A stretch of 64,000 nt of DNA from Vanilla planifolia (GCA_023846275.1 CM043877.1:17900607-17964606); one strand, 5' to 3'. Positions 23,486-36,075 are shown, numbered from the stretch's first letter. The notes: generated by a model not told the origin, from the sequence alone. Program-made: numbers and translations.

Positions 23486-25314
23486 ATAAGAAATTTGCAT
23501 AAAATTTAGTATAAACCATTTCAAAATTTAGATTCAAGTGATTTGGAGAGCAAGTTAGAAATGTCTAAAGTCCTAAAGAGGCAGAGTAGCTTAGGCAGGG
23601 ATAAAAGCCCATAGCATACTTTGAAGTCATAGATGAGTGAGAAATGATTTGTGACTACAAAATCCAATAGAAAAGAACAAAATTTGGATGCAACGCTTAT
23701 TGCAACAGATTACTGATGCCTTGATTTGGAGATCTGGTTCAAATTCCGAAGTCTTGGCCTCGAATTCATCGAGAATTGTTAAGTTTGGTTTGGCTTTCAC
23801 ACTACCACCTCGTGCTGAAGAAGGATGGCCTCTAATCTTCCCAGCATCGCTTAGGTCTTGTTTTGTAGAGTTTTGGAAAGTGCCTTACCTTATTCCATTT
23901 TTAGAGCCTCATTGAATAATTTTTATAATATCTTGTTATTCTCTTACATAAAATATATATAGTTTTTAAAACTTTTTTTAAAATATATTTTCAAGAACAT
24001 CTTTTTGAATGCATCAACTGATGTCTCGCATTACAGATGCTTTCGATATCCATTTTGTGTATCAATTTTAACTAAAAAATTAGAGATACAAGAAAGATAA
24101 ACTTAGGATTTTGTATTTTTTTTCTTATTCAATTAGTGTGACATTATAGGCTAAAATAAGCCTCGAAAAATTTGTATAAGATTACCCTATTTGCAAGACA
24201 TGTATCAAATTTGATTTATCATGAATAATAACATGCAATGTATGTTACTATTTGATTGATTTTGGACTCTTGATATAGAATTCTTCATTTATTTCTTTTT
24301 CTGTGCTTTTTATTTCTCCCATATTGTTCATCTACAAGGTGAATACTTGAAAATCTCTTTGGAAGTACATGTTGTGGGAGGTTTCTTTGTACTTTAAAAG
24401 ATTGTTGTTAAAAAGCTATGTGTTGAGAAATTATCTTAATTAATAAAAATAATTTTAAGAGCAATGTTATTGCATATATTGATAATAAATTTTTGTTTGC
24501 ATCTTTTATTCCAATCTTATCTTAATATTTATTATAAATATTGACAAAACTACATTTCCAACCTTGAAGATGTTCTTATTAGGGGAAAAGATGAGCTTTC
24601 ATGTAGTGTTATGATTTAGAGAGCAAGCATCCAAGATATTTCAAGCCACTCAAATCCATAAAATGGAACAAATCCTTGATAGTTTAAGTTTAACATCTTT
24701 TGACATTCAAAATGTCAAATTGATCAAAAACAGGGGGCTGTAATAAGTTAATGCGATAATATTGGAAACAATTAAAAAATCAACACAAAAATAAAATAAA
24801 ATCATAAAATAAAAAAGAGAAATTTATGTGACAAATCTAAAATTAAATAAAAAAAATCCCAGTGGCATTGATCATTAGTGAGAAGTTTCACAATGAATAA
24901 AAGTAGGTATAAAATCCATTGTTTTCTCTTATATCGAATTTCATAAAAGAATAGATAAGAATAGACTATGTACAAATAGTAGAGTAATGGGGACTCTCGT
25001 TTCTTTTGATCCTTAATGAAAAAAAGAAGAGAGAAAACCAAGTAAATAACCCTCGCTCTATTATAGCTTCTTCTGCTGACGGTTTTTGCTTTGTTTCTTT
25101 TCACGGAGAGTAATTAGGTTTTGAGCTGGTAAATGTTAATGACCGCTTCTATTAGCACCTCCTTCATTAATAAAACTGTTGCTAAATTTTATTTTTTAAA
25201 TATATCTTATACATGAAATTGCATTACTGTAATACAACAACAATAGAGGATTTGTACATTTGACGTTTATAAATCCGACAAAAATCCGACCCCTTGGATT
25301 TTCATTTTAGGGCA
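23486..25314. other. Intergenic region between copia element 2 and the small minus-strand gene
   Basis: AT-rich. A more GC-balanced patch at 23680-23915 contains a 75-codon frame with no recognisable domain. No RNA gene or repeat identified. Confidence 0.4.
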
Positions 25315-25602
25315 TCATCGTCGCCGATTACGCAGCTCCGCAGCGGCACGGAAGAAGTGCTCTTCGTGGGCCTTGAGACTGTGCGACGTCGTAAGGCGAG
25401 CATCGGCAGATCCCGTCGCCACCGAAGGGGGGAACTCTGATCTGGTTCTCCGGTGGTGGGAGGAGCCTTCTTTCGCTGCCCACTCCATCATTGGCGTCCT
25501 GCTGCTCCCGCCGCCGTTGGATCCATCGGATAAGCTTCTGTACGAGCGTTGACGAAGGCTTTTCTTGAATGCGTGGATCACCAAAGGTATGAGACCCTCC
25601 AT
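25315..25602 (-). CDS. Small plant protein of unknown function (MEGLIPLV... family), 95 residues
   Basis: This is an intronless GC-rich frame of 95 codons. The product has a hydrophobic start (MEGLIPLVIHAFKK), a Ser/Arg-rich middle (RQRSYRSLSDGSNGG), a basic HHRRTRSEFPPS motif, and an Ala/Arg-rich end closing in RNRRR. From memory, plants have a family of about 100-residue proteins that start MEGLIP and contain a YR-L----S and an HRRT/HRRN motif; their function is unknown to me. The start is the first ATG of this frame and fits the family start. The longer overlapping minus-strand frame 25328-25789 is a shadow. The gene stands alone, between AT-rich flanks. Confidence 0.75.
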   Translation of the reverse strand: MEGLIPLVIHAFKKSLRQRSYRSLSDGSNGGGSSRTPMMEWAAKEGSSHHRRTRSEFPPSVATGSADARLTTSHSLKAHEEHFFRAAAELRNRRR

Positions 25603-25802
25603 CTCTGACTCTTTCTCTCTGTGCTCGGATGTTTGGCTTAGGGTTCATCTCATCCACGATGATGGTTGGGGCTTTTAAAGAGGAAAATGGAGCACAGAAA
25701 GACAAATAAGCGAAGTTAACTAGAAAATGCGGATGGTAAAAATGACGAGGAGTTTGACCCGTTGGCCAATCTTTGCAATTAGAAAGCATTCACCAGAAAC
25801 CA

Positions 25803-25815
25803 AATTTATATAAAT
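25803..25815 (-). promoter_or_regulatory. Candidate TATA box for the small minus-strand gene
   Basis: On the minus strand this reads AATTTATATAAATT. It lies about 205 bases upstream of the ATG, which would give a leader of about 170 bases. In DNA this AT-rich the match may be chance. Confidence 0.3.
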
Positions 25816-28800
25816 TATTTAATTTTCTTAATAATTTGAACATACTTTCAAAATTAATAATTTATACTTAATCCAGTCTGGTGTGCAATTAGAAAGCATA
25901 AACCCATATTCGTTTTAATTAGATAAAACATCTTAATTAATTTAGGTGTATTCCTCCCTGTGAAAATAAATTGTAATAAAATCATTAAAATATTAAATAA
26001 TAAAAATAAAGGAATTTTTGAGAAGCGAGGGAAACTTCTATGTGGGCAGGTGCCTAACTTTGGAGAAATCCAGCGAAGCTAAATGATTGAAATTTCTTAG
26101 TGGCCCATAGTTTACTTCTCGTAACAGAATTCATTATTTAACGCTCAATTCGTGCACGATTGTTGATGAAGTTATATAATATATTCACAAAGAATTCAAA
26201 TAACAAATCGAATTCCCTTTGACGTATCAATTCCAAATCGAACCAATTCAAAGAATCCAATTCGATTCAATTGGCTTCAAATTACCAGGTAGATTGGTCC
26301 TGAAGCTATGGGCTGAATCCAGAATTCTACCGCTTCAAACAAAATCGATAGATGTTGATTTCTGATGCATTGTTTGTTGTCAAACTGAGGGCGGCTTCAG
26401 GTTTTGATTCATTCTGCTGGTTGTGATATAGATTACGAATGTATAGAGCAAGCCCAGAGAAAGGACATTTGATTATATGGACTATGGTACTAGGCTCTGA
26501 AAGTTTCACTTGTTAAACAGGTCCTAAATGGCATCAAAGAAGCACGTTATTGACTATTTAAAAGTAAATTCTACCAATTCATTGGTCTATAACTACGAGT
26601 GGTCTTTTGGATAAATCTCATTGAGATGAGTTAAATATAGATGATTTGGTGTGATTTGACTTTGTAGTTAGTGAACAAATGGTTTTTTTTGTCCCCCATT
26701 GTTCTTAATAAGAAATTGTTTCATCAAGGAAGTTTGCTTATATAAATTGAAACTATCAACCAACTAACTAATGTCTCGAGATCATGATAGCCTGTGGTGC
26801 TATGCCTAAAATCGTTATGACCTTAAAAGAAATGACAAGAGTTTCTAATACGATGTAGTCCTTGTTTTTAGCCATAACACTTGATCCTTCATTGTTATTA
26901 GTTAATGAATATGAAATTTTTAGAATATAAATGAGTTCAAAGTTTGCACAATTTAACCCAATTGTAAGCACTTGTCAATGATCACATGCACTAAATATAA
27001 AACTTGATTATTTCATCATCATTCATACCCAAACTTTTGGATCTCCTTTGATGGGTTGTTTTAAGCTGAAGCATAGAGGGCTTTGGAATATAATTATTAA
27101 TCGATTTTTTTTCAACTCATTTATAGTGTAAATAACAAAAATCTTCGAAACCCTAGAAACTCCGATGTGTTTCATGGTTAATTCTATTTGTTTTACCAAC
27201 TAATCTTCCTAACCCAAGAAAATCTTTAAGAAAATTGCAAGCTAAGCAACAAAAAGCTGAAAATCTATCCTATGCTTAGAAGATTATTCGTATCTTGCTT
27301 AATAAAACAACAGCATTGTGGCTTCAATTTTACAAATAACAGTCAGGAGAAATATGCATGTTGTGGCTTAAAATTTACCGATTTATTCACCAAAAGGAAA
27401 TATTTTATAAATTAGTCTGATTCAAATTAGATCTTGATAGGGTTCTAAATCGATTAATTTGGTAATGTAGCTTTTAAAACGGTAAATCCAATGTGTCATC
27501 CGATAAGCTCAAGTTGGTAGATGACGTATAAATTATCAAAATTTAACAAACCCCTATTTTGTCATGATTTTTTTTTATTTTTTATTTTGGGGGCATCTTC
27601 CAAACCGTTGATGATTTCAATGCGAATCACTTCAATTTTTTTTTTATATTTAGAAATTAGTTTTGAAAAAGATGTTAATGATATTCGTCAGGTTACATTT
27701 TACAAATACGTTTAAAGTTGAGAAATATGATTCACGTTGGCCTGTTGACGAGATCTAACATGGATTAATACAAACTATGCTAGCCAAAAACATCATTTGT
27801 AGCAATAATTCAGTTGATACGATTCATGTGGTCTTATATGGGCTTCTGAGCTTAATCGCTTGAAAGACATATTAATAGACCTTGATTCACACCTTTGGTG
27901 GAATATTGCCTGTTGATTATTGTTATGTTGACCTTGGTTTGTATAAAAGTTACATGAATTTAATATTATTATTTATGTTTGTATGTATTGATTTTTTTCT
28001 TAAATCATGCATTTACATACATTACAATAAAATAGTATTTATATTTTTTTCATTAAAATAAATAAACACTGAAAATAACTAATAATTGTAAAAGATCATA
28101 TAATTTATTTGTTTAAATTGTTTCATCACATAGTTCATATAAAGTTATTGTATCGTTATTTAATTACAATAATTTAAGTTTTTAAAATATTTAATAACAA
28201 TTATCTATTTTCTACTCATTTCTTATATGTCTAGTAGTGTGAATAATTTATATTTATTGTGTATTAGTCAAAGTAGGCTAAATTATTGTAGAATGCTCAA
28301 TAGGCAAAAACTAACATAACATCATATGCTACATTATTGTAAATAAAGTTATGTGATGTACTTGGCATATAAATATGTATAATAAATAAATATTATGACA
28401 TGTTAAAGTTCTACTAAATAATTGATGGTTAATGTCATCATAGTTCAATATTTATATGACTTGCTAGTCATCTTATACCTTTCTAAAATGCTTTTAAGCT
28501 GTTTTTGACATTCACTTTTTTGTGAATTATCACTAATTATGTTACACTATTTTATTGTGATTCGTCACTATAAAAAAATAATATTACACCTTATTGTAGT
28601 TTGTTACTACTCATGCTACATTTTATCTTGACTTGTCATTACTTATGTTATATTACATTTTTCATGCATCTATAAATCATATAAAGATTATCACTAATTA
28701 ACAAGCACATATGTATGCATCAAGCATATGCATAATACATTAATGTTAAATCACTTATTTGTTTATCAAATAGTTAAGTATTTTTAATAACTTTATTTTC

Positions 28801-29879
28801 CTGGTATTTGATTCTTAATAATACATTAAAGTTATTTGATTCATAATAATTTTTAGTATTTGATCATTTTTAGTTTTTCTTTGAATCTTAAATTGCTTTT
28901 ATTGGCTCGTTCGATCCTTTGATTAGATTGTCTGGTAATCATTTGGAGCTACAGATCATGAATCTTTCTTTTAATAATTCACTAAATTTTTAATAAGTTT
29001 ATAATTTTGTTTTCCTAATATTTTTTTTACTACCTGCACTCTAATATACATGTAAAAATATAAATCTATGAAGACTCTTATAAAAAATAAATTATACATA
29101 ACAAAAAAATCACATTGCATTGCAATCATGATTATGCAATTTCTTTCAAATCAAGCTTTTATTATCAATCATGCTCTAGGTGATTCCATTTCTCTTTACT
29201 ATTAATGATAACCCTAAAGATTGTCAGATATCTTTTTTCTCTCTTTAACTTAATGGATGCATATTACTCATTTGCACATATATATATATTAATAATCAAT
29301 TAGTAAGATTTAATATTTTTGTCTATTTTTTTATCAACAAATGAAGTACATTCTTAGTTAAATTATTATTATTGGATTTTACTTATTTTATTTTGCATCA
29401 TTTTGTATTTTTTCTCTCCTTTAAGTATTACATATGCATTACGACTAATTTGGTTTTTCTTTACAAAATATCATTTCTCAAGAAACTTATTTCATTTCAA
29501 TTGATTAATTTGAAATGCAATGATATTTATATGTACATAGAAATATTATGAGATGTTACAACTGTATGCTATCATACCAAACATTACTATAACATTGTGA
29601 TTGATTAATCAAATTTGGTAATGATTTGTCTTGATTGAGGAGCCCATTATAAGAGATATGTGCATAAAGAGGTAGTAGGCACCTAGAAACTATAAGTATA
29701 ACTGAAATGTTAGTTGCGATCAACAATGAATGTCAATAAGGATAATAGTTGAGACATGATTGGGGCAGAGTTTGTGCATGTTGAGAATAGTTGGGCCATC
29801 TTATCTTAAAGCATAAAAGCAAGCAATCTATCTGTTATCATACCAAGTAGACCAAGTAGACCTACAATAAACTAACTGT
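25816..29879. other. AT-rich intergenic region
   Basis: No gene supported. Contents: an AATTC/GATTC-rich stretch at 26180-26290, moderately balanced single-copy-like DNA to about 27900, then very AT-rich DNA (28000-29500) with a short tandem repeat at 28519-28657. No RNA gene found. Confidence 0.4.
28519..28657 (+). repeat. Short degenerate tandem repeat, four units of about 32-38 bp
   Basis: Each unit has the form TTGTGA/TTGTAG/TCTTGA, then (T)T-GTCACT or TTACTA, then ATGTTACA-like, ending in TTTTA/TATTAC. Units start near 28520, 28556, 28593 and 28625. Confidence 0.5.
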
Positions 29880-30075
29880 TCCCCCAGCACCGCAAGATCC
29901 CAGTAGGGGTCGAAGTCGAAGATAATTTGTTTAGGAATGTTATTCCTTGTAGAAGAATCCTGCGCTACTGCCTGAACGACTTTTTCTTCCCTAACTCCCG
30001 AGGATAAAACTCCTAAACCGCGGTGGAACCCACCAGAACACGATGTTAATACCGAACCGGAAGAATCAGAATTCT
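29880..30075. other. GC-balanced island, possible exon or promoter remnant
   Basis: It stands out from very AT-rich surroundings (CCGCGGTGGAACCCACC, CGAGGATAAAACTCC, CCGAACCGGAAGAATC). Neither strand gives a long open frame. It may be a gene fragment, an untranslated exon or part of a transposable element. Confidence 0.3.
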
Positions 30076-30719
30076 ATTATGTTAGTTGACGTTTGTTAAC
30101 ATATCCTCAAATATCAAACAAAAGAGAAAACAAATAACGACGCCGGATTTTCTACCGTCGTAATTCCATAAAAAAAAAATTAAATTATTATTTCGCTGTG
30201 TCTCAAGTCATAACTTTCTTTTTTTTTTTTTTTAATTTTTTATTTTTATAGTTAAGTCGTCTTTAAAGTTGATTTGCGGAGTCGACCTGAACAAAAGTTG
30301 AAGCCGTCTCTTTTATCCCTTTGCGTGTGGTCTATTCTTCATATTCGTGTGAAAAAGCAAGACAAGCAGCCCTCGGAATAGAATTCCTAATGTAGATTTC
30401 AAAGATTCCTCTTCGTTTCGATCATTCTCGATATCATCTCCTTATTCCTACTTAATCTTGATAACATTATTCGACATAATATTAAATAAATATTTCGAAA
30501 AAATATTTATAAATTTTTGTCCATCATAATATAAAAAAAAAAAAATGGAAGTTGGACTGGCTTGTATCATGTAATGTTTGGGAATTTTATCCATATAAAA
30601 ATATCAATCGGCAACCTGCTATCATTTTTAGGTAGGTTGCTAAAAATCCAATTCGCTTAAATATTATGTAATGTCAGAGTTATTTATGAAAATAAATACA
30701 TACAAAAAAGAAAACGTGT

Positions 30720-31051
30720 AATAGAGTTACACACAACGCGAGGCAAGCGTCTTAGAGTGGGCCGAGCCGAACCGGACCGGGCCTGAGAAGAAGGAGACAA
30801 CGGAACCCGCACGCGTCGGCCGTTTCCACGTGCGCATGTACAAGGAGGGCCCAGTCGCACGTGTCGACTCCCTCCATGTCTCATCCTCCATCCCCTCGTC
30901 CTATTTCTTCCCTACCACCAAACCACACCCAGCTCACCCTCGAAACCAATCTTCTCCGTCTCCTCCTCCAATTCGAAATCCGGACGTTGGTGGCGGCTCT
31001 GGATTTGTAATATATATAGAAAAGACGGAAAACACGGAGGAGTTTAAGAAA
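30720..31051 (+). promoter_or_regulatory. Promoter and leader of the ARM-repeat gene, with two G-boxes
   Basis: GC content rises abruptly at about 30735. Two CACGTG G-boxes lie at 30827-30832 and 30858-30863, 31 bp apart, each with an ACGTG core as in ABA-responsive elements. TGGGCC (site II/TCP-type) occurs near 30758. The stretch 30880-30975 is CT/CA-rich, as plant leaders are. TATATATAG at about 31009-31017 is too near the ATG to be a comfortable TATA box. Factors and response are inferred only. Confidence 0.55.
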
Positions 31052-32226
31052 ATGGGTCGGAGCTTCGCCGACGTCGGAGACTCCTCCGGTGCCTTCAGCG
31101 AGTGCAATAGCGATCGTTCCGGCGAATTTTCAAGCCCCGGATCCCCCATATCTGGAATATCTGGTGGAAGCGGAAGCGGAGCAGCCGCACTCCACCGTCT
31201 TTTGCTTTCCTGCGCCGCCGACAACTCTGACGAGGTCATTCACGGTCTCATCACCGATATAGAGTCCCCATCGGCTTCAATCCAAGCTAAGCAGAACGCC
31301 GCCATGGAGCTCCGTCTCCTCGCCAAGCACAGTCCGGAGAATCGCCTCAAAATCGCGCGCGCCGGGGCTGTCCGACCACTCATTTCCCTAATCTATCATC
31401 AGGATGCCGTCCTCCAGGAAATCGGTGTTACCGCAATCCTCAATCTATCCCTCTGCGATGAGAACAAGGATCTGATTGCCGCTGCTGGCGCTATCAAGCC
31501 TCTTGTCCATGCCCTAAAGATCGGCACTCCCGCCGCCCGTGAAAACGCCGCTTGTGCCCTCCTCCGCCTCTCCCAGGTCGAGGAGCAAAAGATCGCCATC
31601 GGCCGATCCGGCGCCATCCCGAATCTCGTCAATCTCCTTCAGACTGGCGGCCCCCGGGCAAAGAAGGACGCCTCCACTGCTCTCTACTCCCTCTGCTCTG
31701 CCAAGGAGAACAAGATCCGAGCTGTGCAGGCGGGGATCATCCGCCCCCTCCTCGATCTTATGGCCGATTCAGAATCCGGCATGGTCGACAAGGCCGCATA
31801 CGTTCTCTATGCCGTCATCGGCGTCCCGGAAGGTCGTGCCGCCGCCGTGGAGGAGGATGCAATCCCCGTCCTTGTTGAGATCGTCGAGGTTGGGACCCTA
31901 CGGCAGAAAGAGATCTCAGCAGCGACTCTTCTCGTTATCTGCCAGGAGAGCGTCTCTTGCCGAACATTGGTTTCGCGCGAAGGCGCCCTCCCTCCGCTGG
32001 TCGCCCTCTCTCAGTCTGGCTCTTCTAGGGCCAAGCAGAAGGTTCGTTTCATTCCCACTCCATTTGGCAACAACCTAACGCCGTTAAGTTTTTCTTTATA
32101 CTAATTGTTTGACCAGCTTTTTGTTAATTTCAGGCGGAGGCATTGATTGAGCTACTAAGGCAACCAAGGACACTGTCGGCGGCCAGCGGCGGGAGGAGGA
32201 GGGTGAAGTTTGTTGGACAAGACTAA
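31052..32226 (+). CDS. ARM-repeat protein (PUB-ARM type without U-box), 360 residues
   Basis: Two exons: 31052-32041 and 32134-32226, joined in phase 0 across a 92-bp GT/AG intron. The protein has a Ser/Gly-rich N terminus (1-45), then seven Armadillo units of 41-42 residues: about 62-105 (degenerate), 106-146, 147-187, 188-228, 229-269, 270-311 and 312-342. Several repeats carry the ARM signature AG-I-PLV-LL and an N-A--L--LS helix (NAACALLRLS, ASTALYSLCS). The basic C terminus is GGRRRVKFVGQD. There is no U-box, so direct E3 ligase activity is not expected; the superhelix should bind partner proteins. Similar proteins of about 355-370 residues are known in plants (Arabidopsis At3g01400-like, often annotated as U-box protein 4-like). 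ATG 31052 sits in AAGAAAATGGGT; an in-frame ATG at 30836 would add 72 low-complexity residues that look like translated leader. Codons are GC-rich. Confidence 0.92.
32042..32133 (+). other. Intron of the ARM-repeat gene
   Basis: GTTCGTTTC donor, TTAATTTCAG acceptor, 92 bp. Reading through it gives a shorter protein ending in KVRFIPTPFGNN, so a retained-intron transcript would lose the last 30 residues. Confidence 0.85.
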
Positions 32227-32560
32227 TGTGGCCACCATGCAACGTGGCCTTTTCTCGACACGCCGCGTAGATTTTGTAAATATTCTTCCGAGTGACAAGA
32301 GTGTATATATTTCAAGCTATAGCGTCCTCTTTTCTTTTGTTTTGTTTTTTTAATTTGGGGTTAAAGCATGACCTTCTTTTTAAAGCCCTAAAAAAAAATT
32401 TTTGTCCTGATGTGGATATTTGCTCTCTCCATTGGAAACAGTTGGGAAAAAAACAAAAGCTTGGGATATGTCACACCATCATCTGTGGTATATATTTTGT
32501 TTTCTAATATTAAAGAAATAAATCACTGGAAAATTTCCTGAAATTTTAAATATCAGGAAA
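32227..32560 (+). other. 3' untranslated region and likely polyadenylation area of the ARM gene
   Basis: It starts after the TAA at 32226. T-rich tracts, TGTATATATTT near 32302 and AAAGAAATAAATC near 32511 are plausible far-upstream and near-upstream elements. The exact cleavage site cannot be read from the sequence. Confidence 0.4.
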
Positions 32561-35449
32561 TTGGATAGCATCTATTAATAAATTAGCAGTGTTGTGCAAT
32601 ATTGAACAATCAAGAAATTCAAAGTTTTAATTACAAAGTATTCAACAAAGAGATTTAAGATGCAAATTTGAAGTCACATGAGAATGTAATAGTAATTATA
32701 TGGGAAAAATGTTTGTTTGGATTGTTCAAAACAATATATAATAAATCTTTGAAAAAGATTTGTATGGCTTGATTGGGATGATTGGTGGGATGTCTTGGTA
32801 TAATGGGCATTTTTTAATAATGACTTTTGGTTATCATGCTTTCATGTCAATCTTTACAATAAAATTGAAAATGGGTATGTTACCAATTAAAAATTTGACC
32901 TTTGGAAATAGAATAGTGGAGGTGATGCTTGCAATGACAATGGAATTGGATGAAAGGGAGTATATATCAATGCTGACAAGAGCCAATTCTCTCTAATGTT
33001 CTCTAGCCCTTAATGCAATGATTGCTATGATAATGTGAAAAGCCAAAGCAAACCACATTGCTAGTAAAAGTAATGAGAAAATATAGCAAAAAAAAAAGTC
33101 GCTAAAATTGGACCAAAAATGGGAGATGTAAAGCACAACAAAAGAAATAGAATTTTAAAATATTTTAGAAATAAAAATTGATCTATGAGATTATAAGAGG
33201 TTCTAAAACTTTTAAATTTTATTCGATACTATTTGATTGAATTTCCATGTCAAAACATTAAGAGTATGGACAAAAATCTCTAAAATTGACAAACTCCAAT
33301 TCAAGATGTCAAAACTCATCTATAATTATTCAACATAAAAGTGATAAATATAAAAGCACAAGAAAGCAAGTTAAAAGAATAAGTAAATGAGTTGTGTTTA
33401 AAATTTTGATCAAATTTTGTGCTCCTTCAATAGAGTAAACAACATGAAAAACAAAATTCTAGATATTTAATAAACTCAATAAAAAAAATAAAAAGGTTAA
33501 GTTGTCATATAATATTTTATTTTTTAAAATTTTGAAAAATGACTAAATAGTGATGTCATAAAGAATTCTAAGAGAGAGATCACCATTATAGAGATTTAGA
33601 ATAAGAATAAATAGACTTGAGAAATAATTTGAATATGATATTTTATGTTAATGATGATGTTATTATGTTTGAATATGATAAAACTTTAAAGTGACATTTA
33701 ACTATAAGAGAATTACTTCATGTATTATCTTAACTTAATCAACTAAACTTAATTCATAAAAAATAAACTTCTTATTTTCATTATCAAAGTGTTATGAAGC
33801 TTATACATTCAAAATGCCATTCCCCACCTGATATCACAATTCTAAAATCATTTCTAACTTGATATTGAGAAAATCTATGTTTAAAGACAAGTAGAAGATA
33901 TTACTAATAAAACTAGTGAGAAATGATAGTTAAAATAAACTTCTACTCTTTTTCAAATCATCAATTATTCAAATTTTAACTAAGTGTTTAGTTTCAAGGA
34001 GAGGGTAATGTGAATTGGTGATGAACAAATTAAAGCAGCCTCTTCCATAAATCAAAGAAAATGGTGCAATTTGGTAATAACAAATATCTCAAGAATTAAT
34101 ACCATATGATCATATTTATTGGATACTACAATTTTATCAAGAGAAACATTGTTCAAAGATTAAAATTATAAAATAATATTGAACAATACAATATGATCTA
34201 CCATATAGTATTATCTATTAAAAACATGATATCCTTAAACCTTCATATGATATATTAATATTTTAATGAACAAATACGATGGTTTAACGATACTTACTCA
34301 TAGCATGTAAAGGCAAACAAATAAATTCTTTTGGCATGCTAATATTTTAATAGACAGTATGATCATATAAAAAACTACTAGTTCATATTTGTTACAAAGA
34401 AAATTAAGACTTTCATATGATATGTGTTTATTTTTTTGAATCGTAAAATTAGTTCATTCTTTAAAAAAATTAAAAATCAAACAATGTATTAACATTACTT
34501 TGCACCATACTTCATATTCAACATGCAAATATAGGATGATTTGATGCATAATTTAGATAATATGAATAGAACTAAAAATATATGATGGCTAGTTTAAACT
34601 TGTTATAAAATGTTAACTATTGGAAGTATTATTAAGCTTTCTATTTGAGGGTGCATAGATTCCTTGATATAAAAAAGAAGTAAAAATAGTATACAAATGA
34701 GATGTGTAAATAAGAACCTAAGGTATTTTGAGTTAGACCTCCTAATCATAGTATCAGTGTATGAGGTGAAGTGCAAGCACCTAAAGGTGGTAAGTTGAGC
34801 CATATTTCTTACACGTGATTTAGAAAATAGGTAATTTACTTTAAGAGCCTTTGCTTTTTTTTTCCTTCACCCAATTAATAGATGCACAAGATTATTACAG
34901 CTTTAACCATGACTACAAGGCCACTCCATCTACTTACAAATTATTCACCCTGTAACTCATTAGTGTTACACCCTTGTGTTTGATGAGTCAAGCATAAATG
35001 TTTATATTTTATTTAGGCTTGATTTTAAGTAAAATTGTTAATATTTAATTAAATCAAGCCATGTATTTCACATGTCTAAAATAGTGGTCTCTAAGGATCT
35101 TGAAGCCATGGCATACTTCAAGGAAATTTGAGACATGTACTAGAATTTTTATATTTGAGTTTTTATTAATTTTCTTGAATTTGAGATGTCCAATTTTTGA
35201 GATTATGAGGCACACTAGTAGTATTAATATTTAAAAATGTTATAAAATTAATAATTATTGAATTTTGAATTTTGGGCCAAGCTTTATTGACAAAAAGTAT
35301 AAACATTGGTATTTGATTTTTTAAAATTATTTAGAAAACTTATAATACTATGATAATATAAAATTATTTTTGTACACTTATATTTAAAATTTTAGCACAA
35401 AAATTCTTCAAATCAACCTTAAAACAGCTTAAGTCTCGGGAAAATTCAC
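32561..35449. other. AT-rich intergenic region
   Basis: No gene. The frame at 32760-32996 has no recognisable domain. The rest is AT-rich with no repeat structure I could define. Confidence 0.4.
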
Positions 35450-35535
35450 TGTAGCACTGGGCGGGCCGACCCCTCACGCAATTAGCCCGTCCAGGTCTTT
35501 TAGAAATTAAAAATTGGTTGACCCAAAAAGGGCCA

Positions 35536-35711
35536 GCCAAGACCGCCCAAAGCCCGCCGAGAGGAGCACGGTGAGGTCAAACTACAGCGGTGGTCAACGG
35601 TCAAATGAACAGTGCTTGGCTAAGCCAAGCCCGCCCAAAGCCCGTAGAGAGGAGCTCGGTTAGGTCAAACTACAGCGATGGTCAACGGTCAATGAACAAT
35701 GCATGGTCAAG
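35536..35711 (+). repeat. Two tandem 88-bp units in the solo LTR
   Basis: Units 35536-35623 and 35624-35711 both run GCCAAG-CCGCCCAAAGCCCG, GAGAGGAGC-CGGT, AGGTCAAACTACAGCG, TGGTCAACGGTCAA. They contain repeated GGTCAA/TTGACC-type boxes that may be enhancer motifs (W-box core TTGAC on the minus strand). Confidence 0.85.
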
Positions 35712-36061
35712 TCAACCCGACCAGGTGATGAAATCTCGGTCAAGGAAGGGGGGAGCGAGCCCCACAGAGGCTCGAGAATTAAACAGCGCAAATTCCTTAT
35801 AAAGCTATGCGCCAACTTTAGTTATGCAGTGTGGGACTAAAAATCCCACCTTATAACTTCGGCAGGATCCAAAGACGTAGATCAAGCCCGCCCAGATCCA
35901 ACGCGCGAGATTAAAATCGAATGGCTGTTTCGCGAGTTTAATCGGCGTCGTTCGTTCAGCGCGCGGATCCAATGCTCCAGATCAAAATCGAACGGCTGTT
36001 GCCCAAACGGCTAGTTGTTTTTTAGGAGCCGTTGAAGATTTGTTTTTGAGCTCAATTTTAA

Positions 36062-36075
36062 GCTCTATAAATAGG
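36062..36075 (+). promoter_or_regulatory. TATA box of the solo LTR
   Basis: CTCTATAAATAGGG is a near-consensus plant TATA box in a GC-richer context, placed where the U3/R border of an LTR is expected. Confidence 0.6.

Noticed and set aside
23688..23915. 75-codon ORF in a GC-balanced patch
   Set aside because: Coding-like composition but no recognisable domain, start context or splice signals. Left as unassigned.
25328..25789. 153-codon minus-strand ORF overlapping the small gene
   Set aside because: Different frame from the MEGLIP protein, runs through leader sequence, low-complexity Arg/Gln-rich translation.
30836..31051. N-terminal extension of the ARM protein from an upstream in-frame ATG
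   Set aside because: The 72 extra residues are Pro/Ser-rich leader-like sequence, and ATG 31052 has a better context and matches the usual length of relatives.
31399..32078. Several long ORFs in other frames of the ARM gene
   Set aside because: Pro/Arg/Ser-rich shadows of a GC-rich coding exon. The ARM repeats identify the true frame.
32760..32996. 78-codon ORF downstream of the ARM gene
   Set aside because: AT-rich, no domain, no splice or promoter context. Probably chance.
35590..35802. 70-codon ORF in the solo LTR
   Set aside because: It spans part of the tandem 88-bp repeat and has repeated low-complexity residues, with no sign of selection.
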